A stretch of DNA of 64,000 nucleotides from Roseococcus thiosulfatophilus (GTDB lineage Bacteria; Pseudomonadota; Alphaproteobacteria; Acetobacterales; Acetobacteraceae). Shown one piece after another: positions 42,543-52,460 of the stretch. Numbering within the stretch: the first letter of the stretch is position 1; each line of letters starts with the position of its first letter. The position numbers were made by a program, and so were the translations under genes. The stretch is from NCBI RefSeq assembly GCF_017311575.1, contig NZ_JAFFQY010000007.1, forward strand, positions 1 to 64,000, given 5' to 3'. The notes under the pieces are model-generated. The model did not search any database, was not told the DNA's origin, and worked only from the letters and a program-made list of their open reading frames with translations.

Positions 42543-44510
42543 ATGTTCCGCAAGATCCTGATCGCGAACCGGGGCGAGATCGCCGCCCGCATCATGCGGA
42601 CCGCCCGCCGCATGGGCATTTCCACCGTGGCTGTGTTCAGCGAGGCCGACCGCCGCGCCCTGCATGTGCGCGAGGCCGACGAGGCGTATTTCATCGGCCC
42701 CGCTCCGGCGCGCGAGAGCTACCTGCGCGCCGAGGCCATCCTGGAGGTGGCGCGGGCCAGCGGCGCCGAGGCCATCCATCCGGGCTACGGCTTCCTTTCC
42801 GAGAACGCGGAATTCGCCGAGGCCTGCGCCCAGGCCGGCATCGCCTTCATCGGCCCCTCGCCCGCCGCCATCCGCGCCATGGGCAGCAAGGCCGAGAGCA
42901 AGCGGCTGATGGTGGCCGCCGGCGTCCCCACCGTGCCCGGCTATCACGGCGCCGCGCAGGAGGACGACATGCTGGCAGGCGAGGCCCGGCGCATCGGCTT
43001 TCCCGTGCTGATCAAGGCGAGTGCCGGCGGGGGCGGGAAGGGGATGCGCCCCGTGTATGACGCCGCCGACTTCGCGCGCGAACTGGAGGGCGCGCGGCGC
43101 GAGGCGCTGGCCGCCTTCGGCGACGATCGCGTGCTGATCGAGAAATACCTGACCAGGCCGCGCCATGTGGAGGTGCAGGTGATGGGCGACACCCATGGCC
43201 GCATCGTCCACCTGCACACGCGCGACTGCTCCATCCAGCGCCGCCACCAGAAGGTGCTGGAGGAGGCGCCGGCCCCCGCCCTCTCGGACGCGTTGCGCGC
43301 CCGGCTGCACGAGGCCGCCGTGAACGCCGCCGCCGCCGTGGGCTATGTGAACGCCGGCACGGTGGAATTCGTGGTGGAGGGCGAGGACGCCTTCTTCCTC
43401 GAGATGAACACCCGCCTGCAGGTGGAGCATCCCGTCACCGAGATGGTGACGGGCCTCGACCTGGTGGAATGGCAGCTGCGCGTGGCCGCCGGCGAGGCCC
43501 TGCCGGCAGTTTGGCCCCCCGCGCCGCGTGGCCATGCCGTGGAGGTGCGCCTCTATGCCGAGGAGCCCGAGCACGACTTCCGCCCCGCCACGGGCAGGCT
43601 GCGAAAGCTGGGCCCCACCGACCTCGGCGAGCATGTCCGGATGGACACCGGCTTCGCGGCGGGTGACAGCGTCACCGCCTTCTATGACCCGATGCTGGCC
43701 AAACTCATCGCCTGGGGCGAGGGCCGCGATGCGGCGTTGGTGCGACTCTCCCAGGCCCTGGCGGCGCTGGAGGTGGAGGGGGTGGGCAACAACCTCCGCT
43801 TTCTCCGGCGCCTGCTGGGACATGAGGCGCTGCGGGCCGCCGAACTCGACACCGGGGTCATCGCGCGCCATGGCGAGGCGCTGCTGGCCCCGCCCAAGGC
43901 TGCGCCGCCCGAGGCGCTGATCGCGGCGGCGGCGGGCGAGGCCATGCTCGCGCGGCAGCGCGCGGCGCCGGCCACGCCCTGGGCCCAGGCCGCCGGCTGG
44001 CGCCTGCAGGGCGGGGCGGAGACGGTCTCGCTCTGGGAGGATGGCGTGGCGCCGCGCCGCGTGGTGCTGCGCTGGCGGGAAGGTGGCTTCGCGGCGGAGG
44101 TGGAGGGCGAGGCGCCCCGCCACATCACCGTCGCCTTGCAGCATGGCCGCCTGGCCCTGGGCGAGGGCGACCGACTGACCGCCTTCGCCCTCCAGGCCGA
44201 GGAGGATGGCGTCACCCTTCGCATGGGGGGGCAAACCTGGCGGCTCTACCGCCGGGACCCCTATGCGCCGGTGGAGGAGGGCGGGGCCTCGGAAAGCCGC
44301 CTCGCCGCACCCATTCCCGGCCGGGTGGTCCAGGTGCTGGTGGCGCCCGGCGATGCGGTCACGCGCGGGCAGCTGTTGGCGGTGCTGGAGGCCATGAAGA
44401 CCGAGATCAAGATTACCGCCCCGCGCGATGGGGTGGTGGCGCATCTGGGCTGCGCCGCGGGCGATTCCATCGAGGAGGGCACCGAGGTCGTCACCCTGGC
44501 GGACCCCTGA
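42543..44510 (+). CDS. mccA: Methylcrotonyl-CoA carboxylase, biotin carboxylase (alpha) subunit
   Basis: Biotin-carrying subunit of 3-methylcrotonyl-CoA carboxylase, 655 residues. The biotin carboxylase domain occupies about 1-445 (FRKILIANRGEIAARIMRTA; ASAGGGGKGMRPVYDA; EMNTRLQVEHPVTEMVTGLD), then a linker, and the biotinyl domain near the C-terminus with the modified lysine in EAMKTE at about residue 619. ATG 42543 is preferred over the GTG at 42534 because ANRGEIAAR normally lies about ten residues from the start. The hydratase and HMG-CoA lyase steps are not encoded in the window. Confidence 0.95.
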   Translation: MFRKILIANRGEIAARIMRTARRMGISTVAVFSEADRRALHVREADEAYFIGPAPARESYLRAEAILEVARASGAEAIHPGYGFLSENAEFAEACAQAGIAFIGPSPAAIRAMGSKAESKRLMVAAGVPTVPGYHGAAQEDDMLAGEARRIGFPVLIKASAGGGGKGMRPVYDAADFARELEGARREALAAFGDDRVLIEKYLTRPRHVEVQVMGDTHGRIVHLHTRDCSIQRRHQKVLEEAPAPALSDALRARLHEAAVNAAAAVGYVNAGTVEFVVEGEDAFFLEMNTRLQVEHPVTEMVTGLDLVEWQLRVAAGEALPAVWPPAPRGHAVEVRLYAEEPEHDFRPATGRLRKLGPTDLGEHVRMDTGFAAGDSVTAFYDPMLAKLIAWGEGRDAALVRLSQALAALEVEGVGNNLRFLRRLLGHEALRAAELDTGVIARHGEALLAPPKAAPPEALIAAAAGEAMLARQRAAPATPWAQAAGWRLQGGAETVSLWEDGVAPRRVVLRWREGGFAAEVEGEAPRHITVALQHGRLALGEGDRLTAFALQAEEDGVTLRMGGQTWRLYRRDPYAPVEEGGASESRLAAPIPGRVVQVLVAPGDAVTRGQLLAVLEAMKTEIKITAPRDGVVAHLGCAAGDSIEEGTEVVTLADP

Positions 44511-44515
44511 ACATG

Positions 44516-44546
44516 AAAAAGGCCCGGCGGATCGCTCCGCCGGGCC
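44516..44546 (-). terminator. Intrinsic terminator for the Bax-inhibitor-1 gene
   Basis: On the minus strand an 11-base perfect stem (GGCCCGGCGGA 44521-44531 with TCCGCCGGGCC 44536-44546, loop TCGC) is followed by TTTTT (44516-44520). It ends the minus-strand gene and may also stop mccA transcripts. Confidence 0.88.
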
Positions 44547-44564
44547 GGTCGGCCTTGGGGCCGG

Positions 44565-45251
44565 TTACTCCTGGTTCCGCATGCCCATGAACTGGAGCAG
44601 GAACTGGAACAGGTTGATGAAGTTCAGGTAGAGGCCCAGCGCGTCCATCACGCTGCGCTTGCCCGCCATCTCCGAGCCCTCGGCATAGGCGTGCTCGATG
44701 TAGTCGTTCTTGATCCGCTGCGTGTCCCACATGGTCAGGCCGCAGAAGATGATCACGCCCAGGATCGAGACGACGAAGGCAATGGCCGGAGAGCCGATGA
44801 AGATGTTCACCACCATCGCGATGATGATGCCGATGAGGCCCATCATCATGAAGCTGCCCAGCTTCGTCAGGTCACGCTTCGTCGTGTAGCCGATCAGGCT
44901 CATCGCCGCGAACATCGCCGAGGTGGCGAAGAAGGTGCTCGCGATCGAGGACGCCGTGTAGATCACGAAGATGTTCGACATGCTCGCGCCCATCACGGCC
45001 GCGAACACCCAGAACAGCGCCTGGGCCGTCGTCTTGCTCATCCGGTTGATGCCGAAGGAGAGGACGAGGACGAAGGCCAGCGGCGAGAACATCGCGATCC
45101 AGCCGAGGATGGTCGGCGCGGTGGCCAGGCCGCGCGGCGTGCGGACCGTGGTGTAGAAGAGTTCCGCGACGGCGGGGGTGCTCGCGATCAGGTAGGCCAC
45201 GATGGCCGTGAGCAGCAGGCCCGACGCCATCCAGTTGTAGACGCGGAGCAT
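44565..45251 (-). CDS. Bax inhibitor-1/YccA family membrane protein (N-terminus frameshifted)
   Basis: A BI-1 family integral membrane protein with about seven spans, 228 residues from the ATG at 45251. It begins MLRVYNWMASGLLLTAIVAY, the usual start of the first span, and ends with the family pattern TQRIKNDYIEHAY through LNFINLFQFLLQFMGMRNQ. Homologues carry about 35 extra cytoplasmic residues before MLRVYN. Those residues are encoded here in another frame (45267-45354), so the present gene either starts at this internal ATG, preceded by AGGAGG twelve bases upstream, or is made by frameshifting. All membrane spans are intact. Role: envelope protein-quality control or ion leak, by family. 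Confidence 0.85.
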   Translation of the reverse strand: MLRVYNWMASGLLLTAIVAYLIASTPAVAELFYTTVRTPRGLATAPTILGWIAMFSPLAFVLVLSFGINRMSKTTAQALFWVFAAVMGASMSNIFVIYTASSIASTFFATSAMFAAMSLIGYTTKRDLTKLGSFMMMGLIGIIIAMVVNIFIGSPAIAFVVSILGVIIFCGLTMWDTQRIKNDYIEHAYAEGSEMAGKRSVMDALGLYLNFINLFQFLLQFMGMRNQE

Positions 45252-45266
45252 GTAGCTGCGCAGCCT

Positions 45267-45354
45267 CCTCGTCGAGGACCGCCTGATCGAGCGCGCCGGC
45301 GCGGCCCCAGCCTTGCTGCGGCTGAGTCCACCGAGATTGGGGTTGGAGTGCCAT
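45267..45354 (-). other. Out-of-frame N-terminal segment of the Bax-inhibitor-1 gene
   Basis: From the ATG at 45354 (AGGAGG at 45367-45372, twelve bases upstream) the frame reads MALQPQSRWTQPQQGWGRAG and then ALDQAVLDEE. At GAGGAGG (45264-45270) it leaves the frame of LRSYMLRVYN. Removing one A would give ...DEGLRSYML, matching family N-termini, so a one-base insertion is the simplest explanation. Confidence 0.7.
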
Positions 45355-45469
45355 GGGTGAATGTGTCCTCCTGAATCGGGCGTTGCCCGTCGTGCCGCTA
45401 TATGGACCGGCTGTAATCCGAATTCAACGCCATTTCACGTTGCCTGGACTTCTTTACGCTGCGGTGCGG

Positions 45470-47968
45470 CTACTCGTTCCGCAGCAGGGGACCAGGACGG
45501 GCGCGCAGAGCCAGGGCGGTGCCAGCATAGCCGAAGGCCAGCACCAGAACCATGCAGCCCAGCACTGTCAAGGCCAGGGTGCCCGGCAGGAACAGCCATT
45601 CCTGCCGCATGATGCCACGCACCACGCCCCAGGCCGCCGCCGTGCCGGCCGCGGCCGCCAGCAGCCCCGCGAAGGCGCCGAGTGCCCCGAATTCCACCAG
45701 GAAGGCCCGGCGGATCTGGCCGCGCGTGGCGCCCACGGTCTTGAGCACCACGGCCTCGCGCACGCGGCGGCGCTGGCCCGCGGCGACGGCGCCCGCCAGC
45801 ACCAGCGCGCCCGCCAGCAAGGTCACCGAACCCGTCGCCGTCAGCGCCGTGGCGATGCGCCCCAGCAACTCCGCCACCTGGGCCAAGGCGTCGCGCACCC
45901 GCACGCCCGAGACGTTGGGCAGCGCGTCCGTGATACGCCGCAGCAGCAGCCCGTCCTGCGCCGGGTCGCCGCGCACCGTGGCGATATGGGTGTGGGGTGC
46001 CGCCGAGAGCAGGCCGGGTGAGGCCACCAGGGTGAAGTTCATGGCCAGGCTGCGCCATTCCACTTGGCGCAGGTTCGCGATGGTCATCTCCACCTCGCGC
46101 CCCAGCACGTTCACCGTGATGGTGTCGCCGATGCCCACGCCCCAGCCTCGGGCGAGATTGGCGTCGAAGGAGAGCAGGGTGGGGCCGGAATGGTCGGGCG
46201 CCCACCAGCGGCCCTCGACCAGCCGTGTGCCTTCCGGGATCTCGGCCGTGTAGGTCAGGCCGCGCTCGCCCCGGAGCGCCCAGGCGGTGTCCGGGGTGGT
46301 CTGGTATTCTTCGGCCGGGATGCCGCGCACGCTGCTGATGCGCGCGCGCAGGCTGGCCACACGGCGCACCTCTTCCACGCCGGGCGTCTCGCGCGCCAGC
46401 CGGTCAAAGTCGCCCACCTGGTCGGGCTGGATGTCGATGAAGAAGAAGTTGGGCGCGCGGTTGGGCATCTCACTGCCGATGGCGGCGCGCAGATTGCCCT
46501 CGATCTGCGCGATGGCGGCGAGCGTGGTCAGCCCCAGCCCCAAGGCCACCAGCATGATGGGCGTGGCCGCCCCCGGCCGGTGGAGGTTGGCGAGCCCGAG
46601 CCGGATGGCCGGACGGCGGATGTGCGACAGGCGCTTCGCACCCCACATCAGCACCCCGGCTCCCAGGCGGAACACCACCAGCGCCACCGCGGCACCCGCG
46701 CAGAAGGCCATGGCGAAGAAGGGCTGCTCGGCCGTCAGGATCACCAGCGCCACCAGGGCGCCCGCCGTCACGGCGTTCAGTGCCATCACGCGCCAGCCGG
46801 GGCGGCGGGCCTCGGTGCGGAACATGTCGCGGAACAGGGCGGCACCCGGGATGCGCCCCGCGCGGCCGAGCGGCCAGAGCGCGAAGGTCAGCGCAGTCAG
46901 CAGGCCGTAGAGAGCGGCCAGCCCCAGCGGCGCCGGATAGAAGCCCATGCGCGGCGGCACGGGCAGCGCGCCGGCCAGCAATTGCGCGGCCAGGAAGGTG
47001 AGGCCCCAGCCGGCCAGCAGGCCAAAGAGGATGCCCACGGCGGAGAGCGCCAGCACCTGGAACAGATAGGCCGAGAAGATGGCCGTGCTGGGGGCGCCCA
47101 TGCAGCGCAGGGTGGCGATGGTGCGCGCCCGCGCCTCCAGCCAGGCGCGCACGCCCGTCGCCACGCCGATGCCGCCCACCAGCAGCGCCGTCAGCCCCGC
47201 CAGGGTCAGGAAGGAGGCGGCGCGGTCGAGGAAGCGGTTCACCCCCGGCTCGGCCTGTTCCGCGAGCCGCACGCGCCAGGGCGCGGTGGGGAAGGCCGCG
47301 CGGAGGTCATTGCCGAAGGCCCGCGCCGAGGCGCCCTCGGGCAGGCGGATGCGGTATTCGTGGCTGATCAGGCTACCGGGCTGGGCAAGGCCCGTGGCGG
47401 CGAGTTGGTCCAGCGGGATGATGGCGCGCGGGCCGAAGACGGTGGGGGTGGCGACGCGGTCCGGTTCCTCGGTGATGCGCGCGGCGAAGGTGAACTGCGC
47501 CTCGCCCAGGCGCACCGCGTCGCCCGTGGTGAGGCCCAGCCGGTCGGCCACCGCGGGTTCGGCCACGACGGCCGCGCCGGAGAGGGGCACCGCCGGGTCC
47601 AGCCGCAGCTCGCCGAAGAGCGGGTAGAGGCCATCGGCGGCCTTGAGTTCCACGAGGCTCCGCTCGCCCGAGGGGGCCACCAGCATGGCGCGCAGCATCC
47701 GCACCTCGCTGATGGTGCCGCCACGGGCGCGCACCCAGTCGAGGGTGGCCGCATCCACCGGCTGGTAGCCGCCACGGATTTCGAGGTCACCGCCCAGGAT
47801 GCGCGCGCCATCCGCCTGCAACCCGGCCTGGATGCCCGCGCGCAGCGTGCCCACGGCCGCGATGGCGGCCACGCCGAGCGCCAGGCAGGCCAGCACCAGC
47901 CAAAGCCCGCGGGCACCCCCGCGCAATTCGCGCCGCGCGAGGCGCAGCCCCATCATCACATCGCGCAT
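45470..47968 (-). CDS. ABC transporter permease, YbbP/FtsX type
   Basis: An 832-residue permease with the FtsX-domain arrangement: an N-terminal span, a large periplasmic domain, clusters of spans near the middle (LTALLVGGIGVATGVRAWLE; AVGILFGLLAGWGLTFLAAQ) and three spans at the end (VTLLAGALVLAGAVAAGQRRR). It belongs to the YbbP group, which pairs with YbbA and is adjacent to the TesA esterase in E. coli as it is here. The role is thought to be export or extraction of hydrophobic molecules or lipoproteins, not settled. Starts two bases after the ybbA-like stop. Confidence 0.9.
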   Translation of the reverse strand: MRDVMMGLRLARRELRGGARGLWLVLACLALGVAAIAAVGTLRAGIQAGLQADGARILGGDLEIRGGYQPVDAATLDWVRARGGTISEVRMLRAMLVAPSGERSLVELKAADGLYPLFGELRLDPAVPLSGAAVVAEPAVADRLGLTTGDAVRLGEAQFTFAARITEEPDRVATPTVFGPRAIIPLDQLAATGLAQPGSLISHEYRIRLPEGASARAFGNDLRAAFPTAPWRVRLAEQAEPGVNRFLDRAASFLTLAGLTALLVGGIGVATGVRAWLEARARTIATLRCMGAPSTAIFSAYLFQVLALSAVGILFGLLAGWGLTFLAAQLLAGALPVPPRMGFYPAPLGLAALYGLLTALTFALWPLGRAGRIPGAALFRDMFRTEARRPGWRVMALNAVTAGALVALVILTAEQPFFAMAFCAGAAVALVVFRLGAGVLMWGAKRLSHIRRPAIRLGLANLHRPGAATPIMLVALGLGLTTLAAIAQIEGNLRAAIGSEMPNRAPNFFFIDIQPDQVGDFDRLARETPGVEEVRRVASLRARISSVRGIPAEEYQTTPDTAWALRGERGLTYTAEIPEGTRLVEGRWWAPDHSGPTLLSFDANLARGWGVGIGDTITVNVLGREVEMTIANLRQVEWRSLAMNFTLVASPGLLSAAPHTHIATVRGDPAQDGLLLRRITDALPNVSGVRVRDALAQVAELLGRIATALTATGSVTLLAGALVLAGAVAAGQRRRVREAVVLKTVGATRGQIRRAFLVEFGALGAFAGLLAAAAGTAAAWGVVRGIMRQEWLFLPGTLALTVLGCMVLVLAFGYAGTALALRARPGPLLRNE

Positions 47969-47970
47969 AG

Positions 47971-48687
<717 letters not shown>

Positions 48688-48691
48688 CACC

Positions 48692-49354
48692 TTGCGATAT
48701 GGGCGCCGCGTTGCGCTGCAAAAGGGTTTGTTGCTTTCCGCAACCTTGGGTGTCGGCGTGCGTCAGGCCGCCGCGCAGGAGCCGGTGCGGCTGCTGGCGC
48801 TGGGCGACAGCCTGACGGCCGGCTACGGCCTGCCGCGCGGCGAGGGCTTCGTGCCCCGGCTGGAGGCGGCGCTGAACGCCCGCGGGCGCCAGGTGCGGGT
48901 GCTGGATGGCGGCGTCTCGGGCGACACCATGGCCGGCGGGGCGGCGCGGCTCGACTGGGCGCTGGCCGACCGGCCCCAGGCGGCCATCGTGGCGCTCGGC
49001 GGCAATGACGGGCTGCGCGGCCTGCCGGTGTCCCGAATGGCCGAGGCGCTGAATTCCATCCTGGACCGGCTGGAGGCGCGCAACATCCCAACCCTGCTGG
49101 CCGGCATGCACGCGCCGCCCAATCTCGGCGCGGATTATGGGCGGGAGTTCCATGCGGTCTTCACGGAGGCGGCGCGGCGCCGGCCGAACATCCTGTTCAT
49201 GCCCTTCTTCCTGGAGGGCGTGGCGGGGGAGCGGGCGCTGAACCAGGCCGACGGCATCCATCCGAACGCCCGGGGCGTTGAGCGCATGATCGCGGAGATC
49301 CTGCCTGTCACCGAACAACTGCTGGACCGGGTGGCCGCTGTCCCGGCAGGATAA
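48692..49354 (+). CDS. tesA: GDSL-type arylesterase/acyl-CoA thioesterase TesA
   Basis: Periplasmic SGNH hydrolase of about 220 residues. Block I is LALGDSLTAGYGLPRG (nucleophile Ser), the glycine and asparagine of the oxyanion hole are in GGVSGDT and ALGGNDGLRG, and the Asp-His pair is in NQADGIHPNARG. A signal peptide (GLLLSATLGVGVRQAAA, cleaved before QEPV) precedes it. The start is uncertain: no ATG or GTG precedes the signal, so the TTG at 48692 is the best candidate and lacks a clear ribosome-binding site. Divergent from the YbbA-type gene as in E. coli. Confidence 0.88.
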   Translation: MRYGRRVALQKGLLLSATLGVGVRQAAAQEPVRLLALGDSLTAGYGLPRGEGFVPRLEAALNARGRQVRVLDGGVSGDTMAGGAARLDWALADRPQAAIVALGGNDGLRGLPVSRMAEALNSILDRLEARNIPTLLAGMHAPPNLGADYGREFHAVFTEAARRRPNILFMPFFLEGVAGERALNQADGIHPNARGVERMIAEILPVTEQLLDRVAAVPAG

Positions 49355-49379
49355 TGCGCGAATCCGGAAGGGGGTGCCC

Positions 49380-49916
49380 ATGCGTCTCTTCGTCGCTCTC
49401 GAACTTCCGGAGGCGGTGCGCGACAGCCTGGCCTTGATGGTGGGCGGCCTGCCCGGCGTCCGCTGGGTGCCGCCGGCCAACTATCACCTGACGCTGCGCT
49501 TCATCGGCAACGTCACCTCCGTGGAGGCGGAGGAGGTGGACCTCGCTCTCGCCGCCATCCGCGCCAAGCCCTTCGAATTGCGCCTGCAGGGTCTCGGCAC
49601 CTTCGAGAAGGCCGGCCGGGTGCAATCCCTGCATGCGGTGGCGGAACGCACGCCGGGGCTCGCGCATCTCCAGGCCAAGATCGAGACGGCCTTGCAGCGC
49701 GCGGGCCTGCCGGCCGAGCGGCGCCGCTTCACCCCGCATGTGACGCTGGCGCGCACCGACCTGGTGCCGCTGGACAAGCTCGCGGGCTTCGTCCAGGCGC
49801 ACAACCTCTTTCGCACCGAGCCCGTGATGGTGGAGCATTTCGTGCTCTTCTCCTCGCGGCTGGGCAAGGAGATGGCGGTCTACACGCCCGAGGTCGAATA
49901 CGCCCTGGCGGCTTGA
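49380..49916 (+). CDS. thpR: RNA 2',3'-cyclic phosphodiesterase (2'-5' RNA ligase family)
   Basis: A 178-residue 2H phosphoesterase (ThpR/LigT). The two catalytic HxT motifs are visible: NYHLTLRFIGN near residue 36 and FTPHVTLARTD in the second half. The N-terminal MRLFVALELPEAVRDSLAL is typical. ThpR hydrolyses 2',3'-cyclic phosphates in RNA fragments and can join 2'-5' ends; its cellular role is poorly known. ATG 49380 follows GGAAGGGGGTGCCC; a GTG at 49374 is an alternative. The stop overlaps the next open frame. Confidence 0.93.
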   Translation: MRLFVALELPEAVRDSLALMVGGLPGVRWVPPANYHLTLRFIGNVTSVEAEEVDLALAAIRAKPFELRLQGLGTFEKAGRVQSLHAVAERTPGLAHLQAKIETALQRAGLPAERRRFTPHVTLARTDLVPLDKLAGFVQAHNLFRTEPVMVEHFVLFSSRLGKEMAVYTPEVEYALAA

Positions 49917-50326
49917 GCCCGACGCCTCGCCGGCGTAAAGCCTCCCATGTGGGAGCGTTCCGCCGCCTGAGCTGCCTGGCCTTCGCCCTTGTCCTGTTCA
50001 TGCAGGCCGGGGTGGGTGCGGCGCATTGCCTGCGCGGCCTGGGCGCCGCCCATGGCCTGCTGGTTGAGATCTGCACCATCGAGGGCAAGCGCCTCGCGCT
50101 GCTGGACCATGAGGGCCAGCCCATGGAGGCCCCGGCCGAGGCGGGGTCGGGCGTCTGCCCCGCCTGCGCCGGGCTGCCCGGCGTGGTGCTGCCCGCCGCG
50201 CCGACGCTGTCGGAGCCCGTGATCTTCGCCGCCGTCCCCGGCTTCTCCCTGACTGGCACCGCCCTGCCTTCCCCGCGCGCCCGCGCGCCGCCCTACAGCA
50301 CCCGCGCCCCGCCCGTCCTGGCCTGA
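49913..50326 (+). CDS. DUF2946-like secreted protein of the copper cluster
   Basis: A small protein of up to 137 residues with a signal-like stretch (LSCLAFALVLFMQAGVGAAH) and a cysteine-containing mature part: HCLRG, EICTIEG and VCPACAG. This spacing of HC, C and CPxC is the pattern of DUF2946, a family often placed beside TonB receptors and copper genes; metal binding is likely but unproven. The TTG at 49913 overlaps the thpR stop; a GTG at 49949 directly before the signal is an alternative start. It opens the run that includes the TonB receptor, YcnI and PCuAC proteins. Confidence 0.6.
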   Translation: MSPTPRRRKASHVGAFRRLSCLAFALVLFMQAGVGAAHCLRGLGAAHGLLVEICTIEGKRLALLDHEGQPMEAPAEAGSGVCPACAGLPGVVLPAAPTLSEPVIFAAVPGFSLTGTALPSPRARAPPYSTRAPPVLA

Positions 50327-50387
50327 ACACGCCCTCCGCGCGGTGACGCCGCGCGGGCCCTCGTTCACGCCATTTCGGAAATCTCCC

Positions 50388-52439
50388 ATGTCCGCCTTGC
50401 CGCGCGCCTGCTGGGCCGCACCGCTTCTCGTTCTCGCCGCGCCTGCTGGAGCGCAGGCGCCCGCCGAAATCCCCTCCGTGCTGGTTACGGCCCCGGCGCC
50501 CTCGCTGACCGTGCCGAGCAATGAGCAGGCGCGGGTCCGCGCCTGGCTCAGCCCGGGCAACAACACCGTGGTCCCCGCCAGTGAATTCAATGACCGCGCC
50601 GGCGCCACCACGCTGCGCGACGTGCTGGAATTTGTCCCTGGCGTCTTCACGCAGCCCAAATGGGGCGAGGATTCGCGCCTCTCCATCCGGGGTTCGGGCG
50701 TCGCGCGCAGCTTCCATTTGCGGGGGGTGCGCCTCTACCAGGACGGCATCCCGGTGAACCAGGCCGATGGCAGTGGCGACTTCCAGGAGTTGGACCCGCT
50801 GACCTTCCAGCGCGTGGAGGTCTTCCGCGGCGGCAATGCCTTCGCCCTGGGCGCCAACACGCTGGGCGGCGCCATCAACTTCGTGACGCCGACGGGGCGC
50901 GACCGGCAGGGCTCCATGGTCCGGCTGGAGGCGGGCAGCTTCGGCCTCTTCCGCGGGCAATTGGCCCATGGCGTGGTGTCCGGCCCCTTCGACGGCGCCA
51001 TCAGCATCACCGGCGCGCGGCAGGATGGCTACCGGCGCCACAGCGGCGGCGACAGCGCCCGGGTGAACATGAACCTGGGCTGGCGGGTGAATGACGACAT
51101 CGAGACGCGGCTCTTCTTCACCTACAACTCCATCCGGCAGGACATTCCGGGCTCGCTGACCCGCGCGGCCGCGCTGTCCAACCCGCGCCAGGCGGCGGCG
51201 GCCAATCTGGCCCTGCGCTATGCCCGCAACATCGAGAGCCTGCGGATCGGCTCCCGCACCGCCGTGCGGCTGGGCGAGGGGGGGCTGCTGGAGTTCGGCG
51301 GCAGCTATGTGCACCGGCGCCTGGATCACCCGATCTTCCAGGTGATCGACAACCGCAACGACGACGTGAACCTCTTCGCGCGCGTCACGCTGGACGGCCG
51401 CCTCGGCGGGCTTCGCAACCGCCTCGTCACGGGCGTGAACGCGGCCATGGGCGATGTGGACAACCGTCGCTTCGTGAACCTGTCCGGGCGGCGCGGGGCG
51501 CTGACCTTCTCGGCGCGGGAGCAAGCCACCACCCTCGACGCCTATGTGGAGAACAGCCTCTATGTGCTGGACAACCTGGCCCTGGTCACGGGCATCGCGG
51601 GCGGGCAGGCGCGGCGGGAGAGCATCAACCGCCTGAACCCGGCGCTCAGCGGCAGCGGGGACTGGTCCTTCGCCAATCCGCGCCTGGGCGTGATGTGGCA
51701 GGCGACGCCGGGGCTGCAGGCCTATGGCAACGTGACCTGGTCCACCGAGCCGCCGACCCTGTCGGACCTGGTATCGCTGGTGCCGCTCGGCGGGTTCAGC
51801 CTGCTGAAGCCGCAGCGCGCCACCACCATCGAGCTGGGGGTGCGGGGCGAGGTGGGCCCGGTCAACATCGAGGCCGCCATCTGGCACGCCTGGCTGCGAA
51901 ACGAGATCCAGCTGTTCCAGGGCCCCACGCCCGGGTCGAGCTTCGCGCGCAATGCCGGCCGCACCCTCCACCAGGGCGCGGAACTGGCCGCCACCTGGCG
52001 CGCGGCGCAAAGCCTCGTCACGGCGCAGGACAGCGTCTTGCTGCGCGGCGCCTACAGCTTCAGCGATTTCCGCTTCGACGGCGACCCGACCTTCCGCGAC
52101 AACCGCCTGCCCGGCGTGCCCCGGCACGTGCTGCGGGTCGAGGCGCGCTACAACCACCCGGCCGGGTGGTGGGTGGCGCCCAATCTGGACTACGTGCCGG
52201 AGGGCCTCTTCGTGGACAACGCCAACACCACGCGCACCAACAGCTACGCGCTGATGGGCCTGCGCGCGGGCTTCGAACTGCCCGAGCGCGGCATCTCCGT
52301 CTTCGTCGAGGGCCGCAACCTGCTGGACCGCCGCTACATCAGCTCGGCCTCGGTCACGCCGGTGGCGACGGCTAGCTCCGCCCTCTTTGAACCAGGCTTC
52401 GGCCGCGCCGTCTTCGCCGGCACCACCTTCCGCTTCTGA
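50388..52439 (+). CDS. TonB-dependent outer-membrane receptor
   Basis: A 683-residue outer-membrane receptor. After the signal peptide (PLLVLAAPAGA) comes the plug (about 50-170), with TLRDVLEFVPGVFTQP, RLSIRGSGVARSFHLRGV and FAFALGANTLGGAINF-like GNAFALGANTLGGAINFVTP, then a 22-strand barrel ending in FGRAVFAGTTFRF, with the terminal Phe needed for assembly. The plug is FecA-like, but the neighbours (DUF2946, YcnI, PCuAC) argue for copper or a copper complex as the substrate. Start ATG 50388 chosen from the signal peptide; an in-frame GTG at 50343 would add 15 residues. Confidence 0.93.
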   Translation: MSALPRACWAAPLLVLAAPAGAQAPAEIPSVLVTAPAPSLTVPSNEQARVRAWLSPGNNTVVPASEFNDRAGATTLRDVLEFVPGVFTQPKWGEDSRLSIRGSGVARSFHLRGVRLYQDGIPVNQADGSGDFQELDPLTFQRVEVFRGGNAFALGANTLGGAINFVTPTGRDRQGSMVRLEAGSFGLFRGQLAHGVVSGPFDGAISITGARQDGYRRHSGGDSARVNMNLGWRVNDDIETRLFFTYNSIRQDIPGSLTRAAALSNPRQAAAANLALRYARNIESLRIGSRTAVRLGEGGLLEFGGSYVHRRLDHPIFQVIDNRNDDVNLFARVTLDGRLGGLRNRLVTGVNAAMGDVDNRRFVNLSGRRGALTFSAREQATTLDAYVENSLYVLDNLALVTGIAGGQARRESINRLNPALSGSGDWSFANPRLGVMWQATPGLQAYGNVTWSTEPPTLSDLVSLVPLGGFSLLKPQRATTIELGVRGEVGPVNIEAAIWHAWLRNEIQLFQGPTPGSSFARNAGRTLHQGAELAATWRAAQSLVTAQDSVLLRGAYSFSDFRFDGDPTFRDNRLPGVPRHVLRVEARYNHPAGWWVAPNLDYVPEGLFVDNANTTRTNSYALMGLRAGFELPERGISVFVEGRNLLDRRYISSASVTPVATASSALFEPGFGRAVFAGTTFRF

Positions 52440-52460
52440 CCCGCAGGAGAGCGACACATC

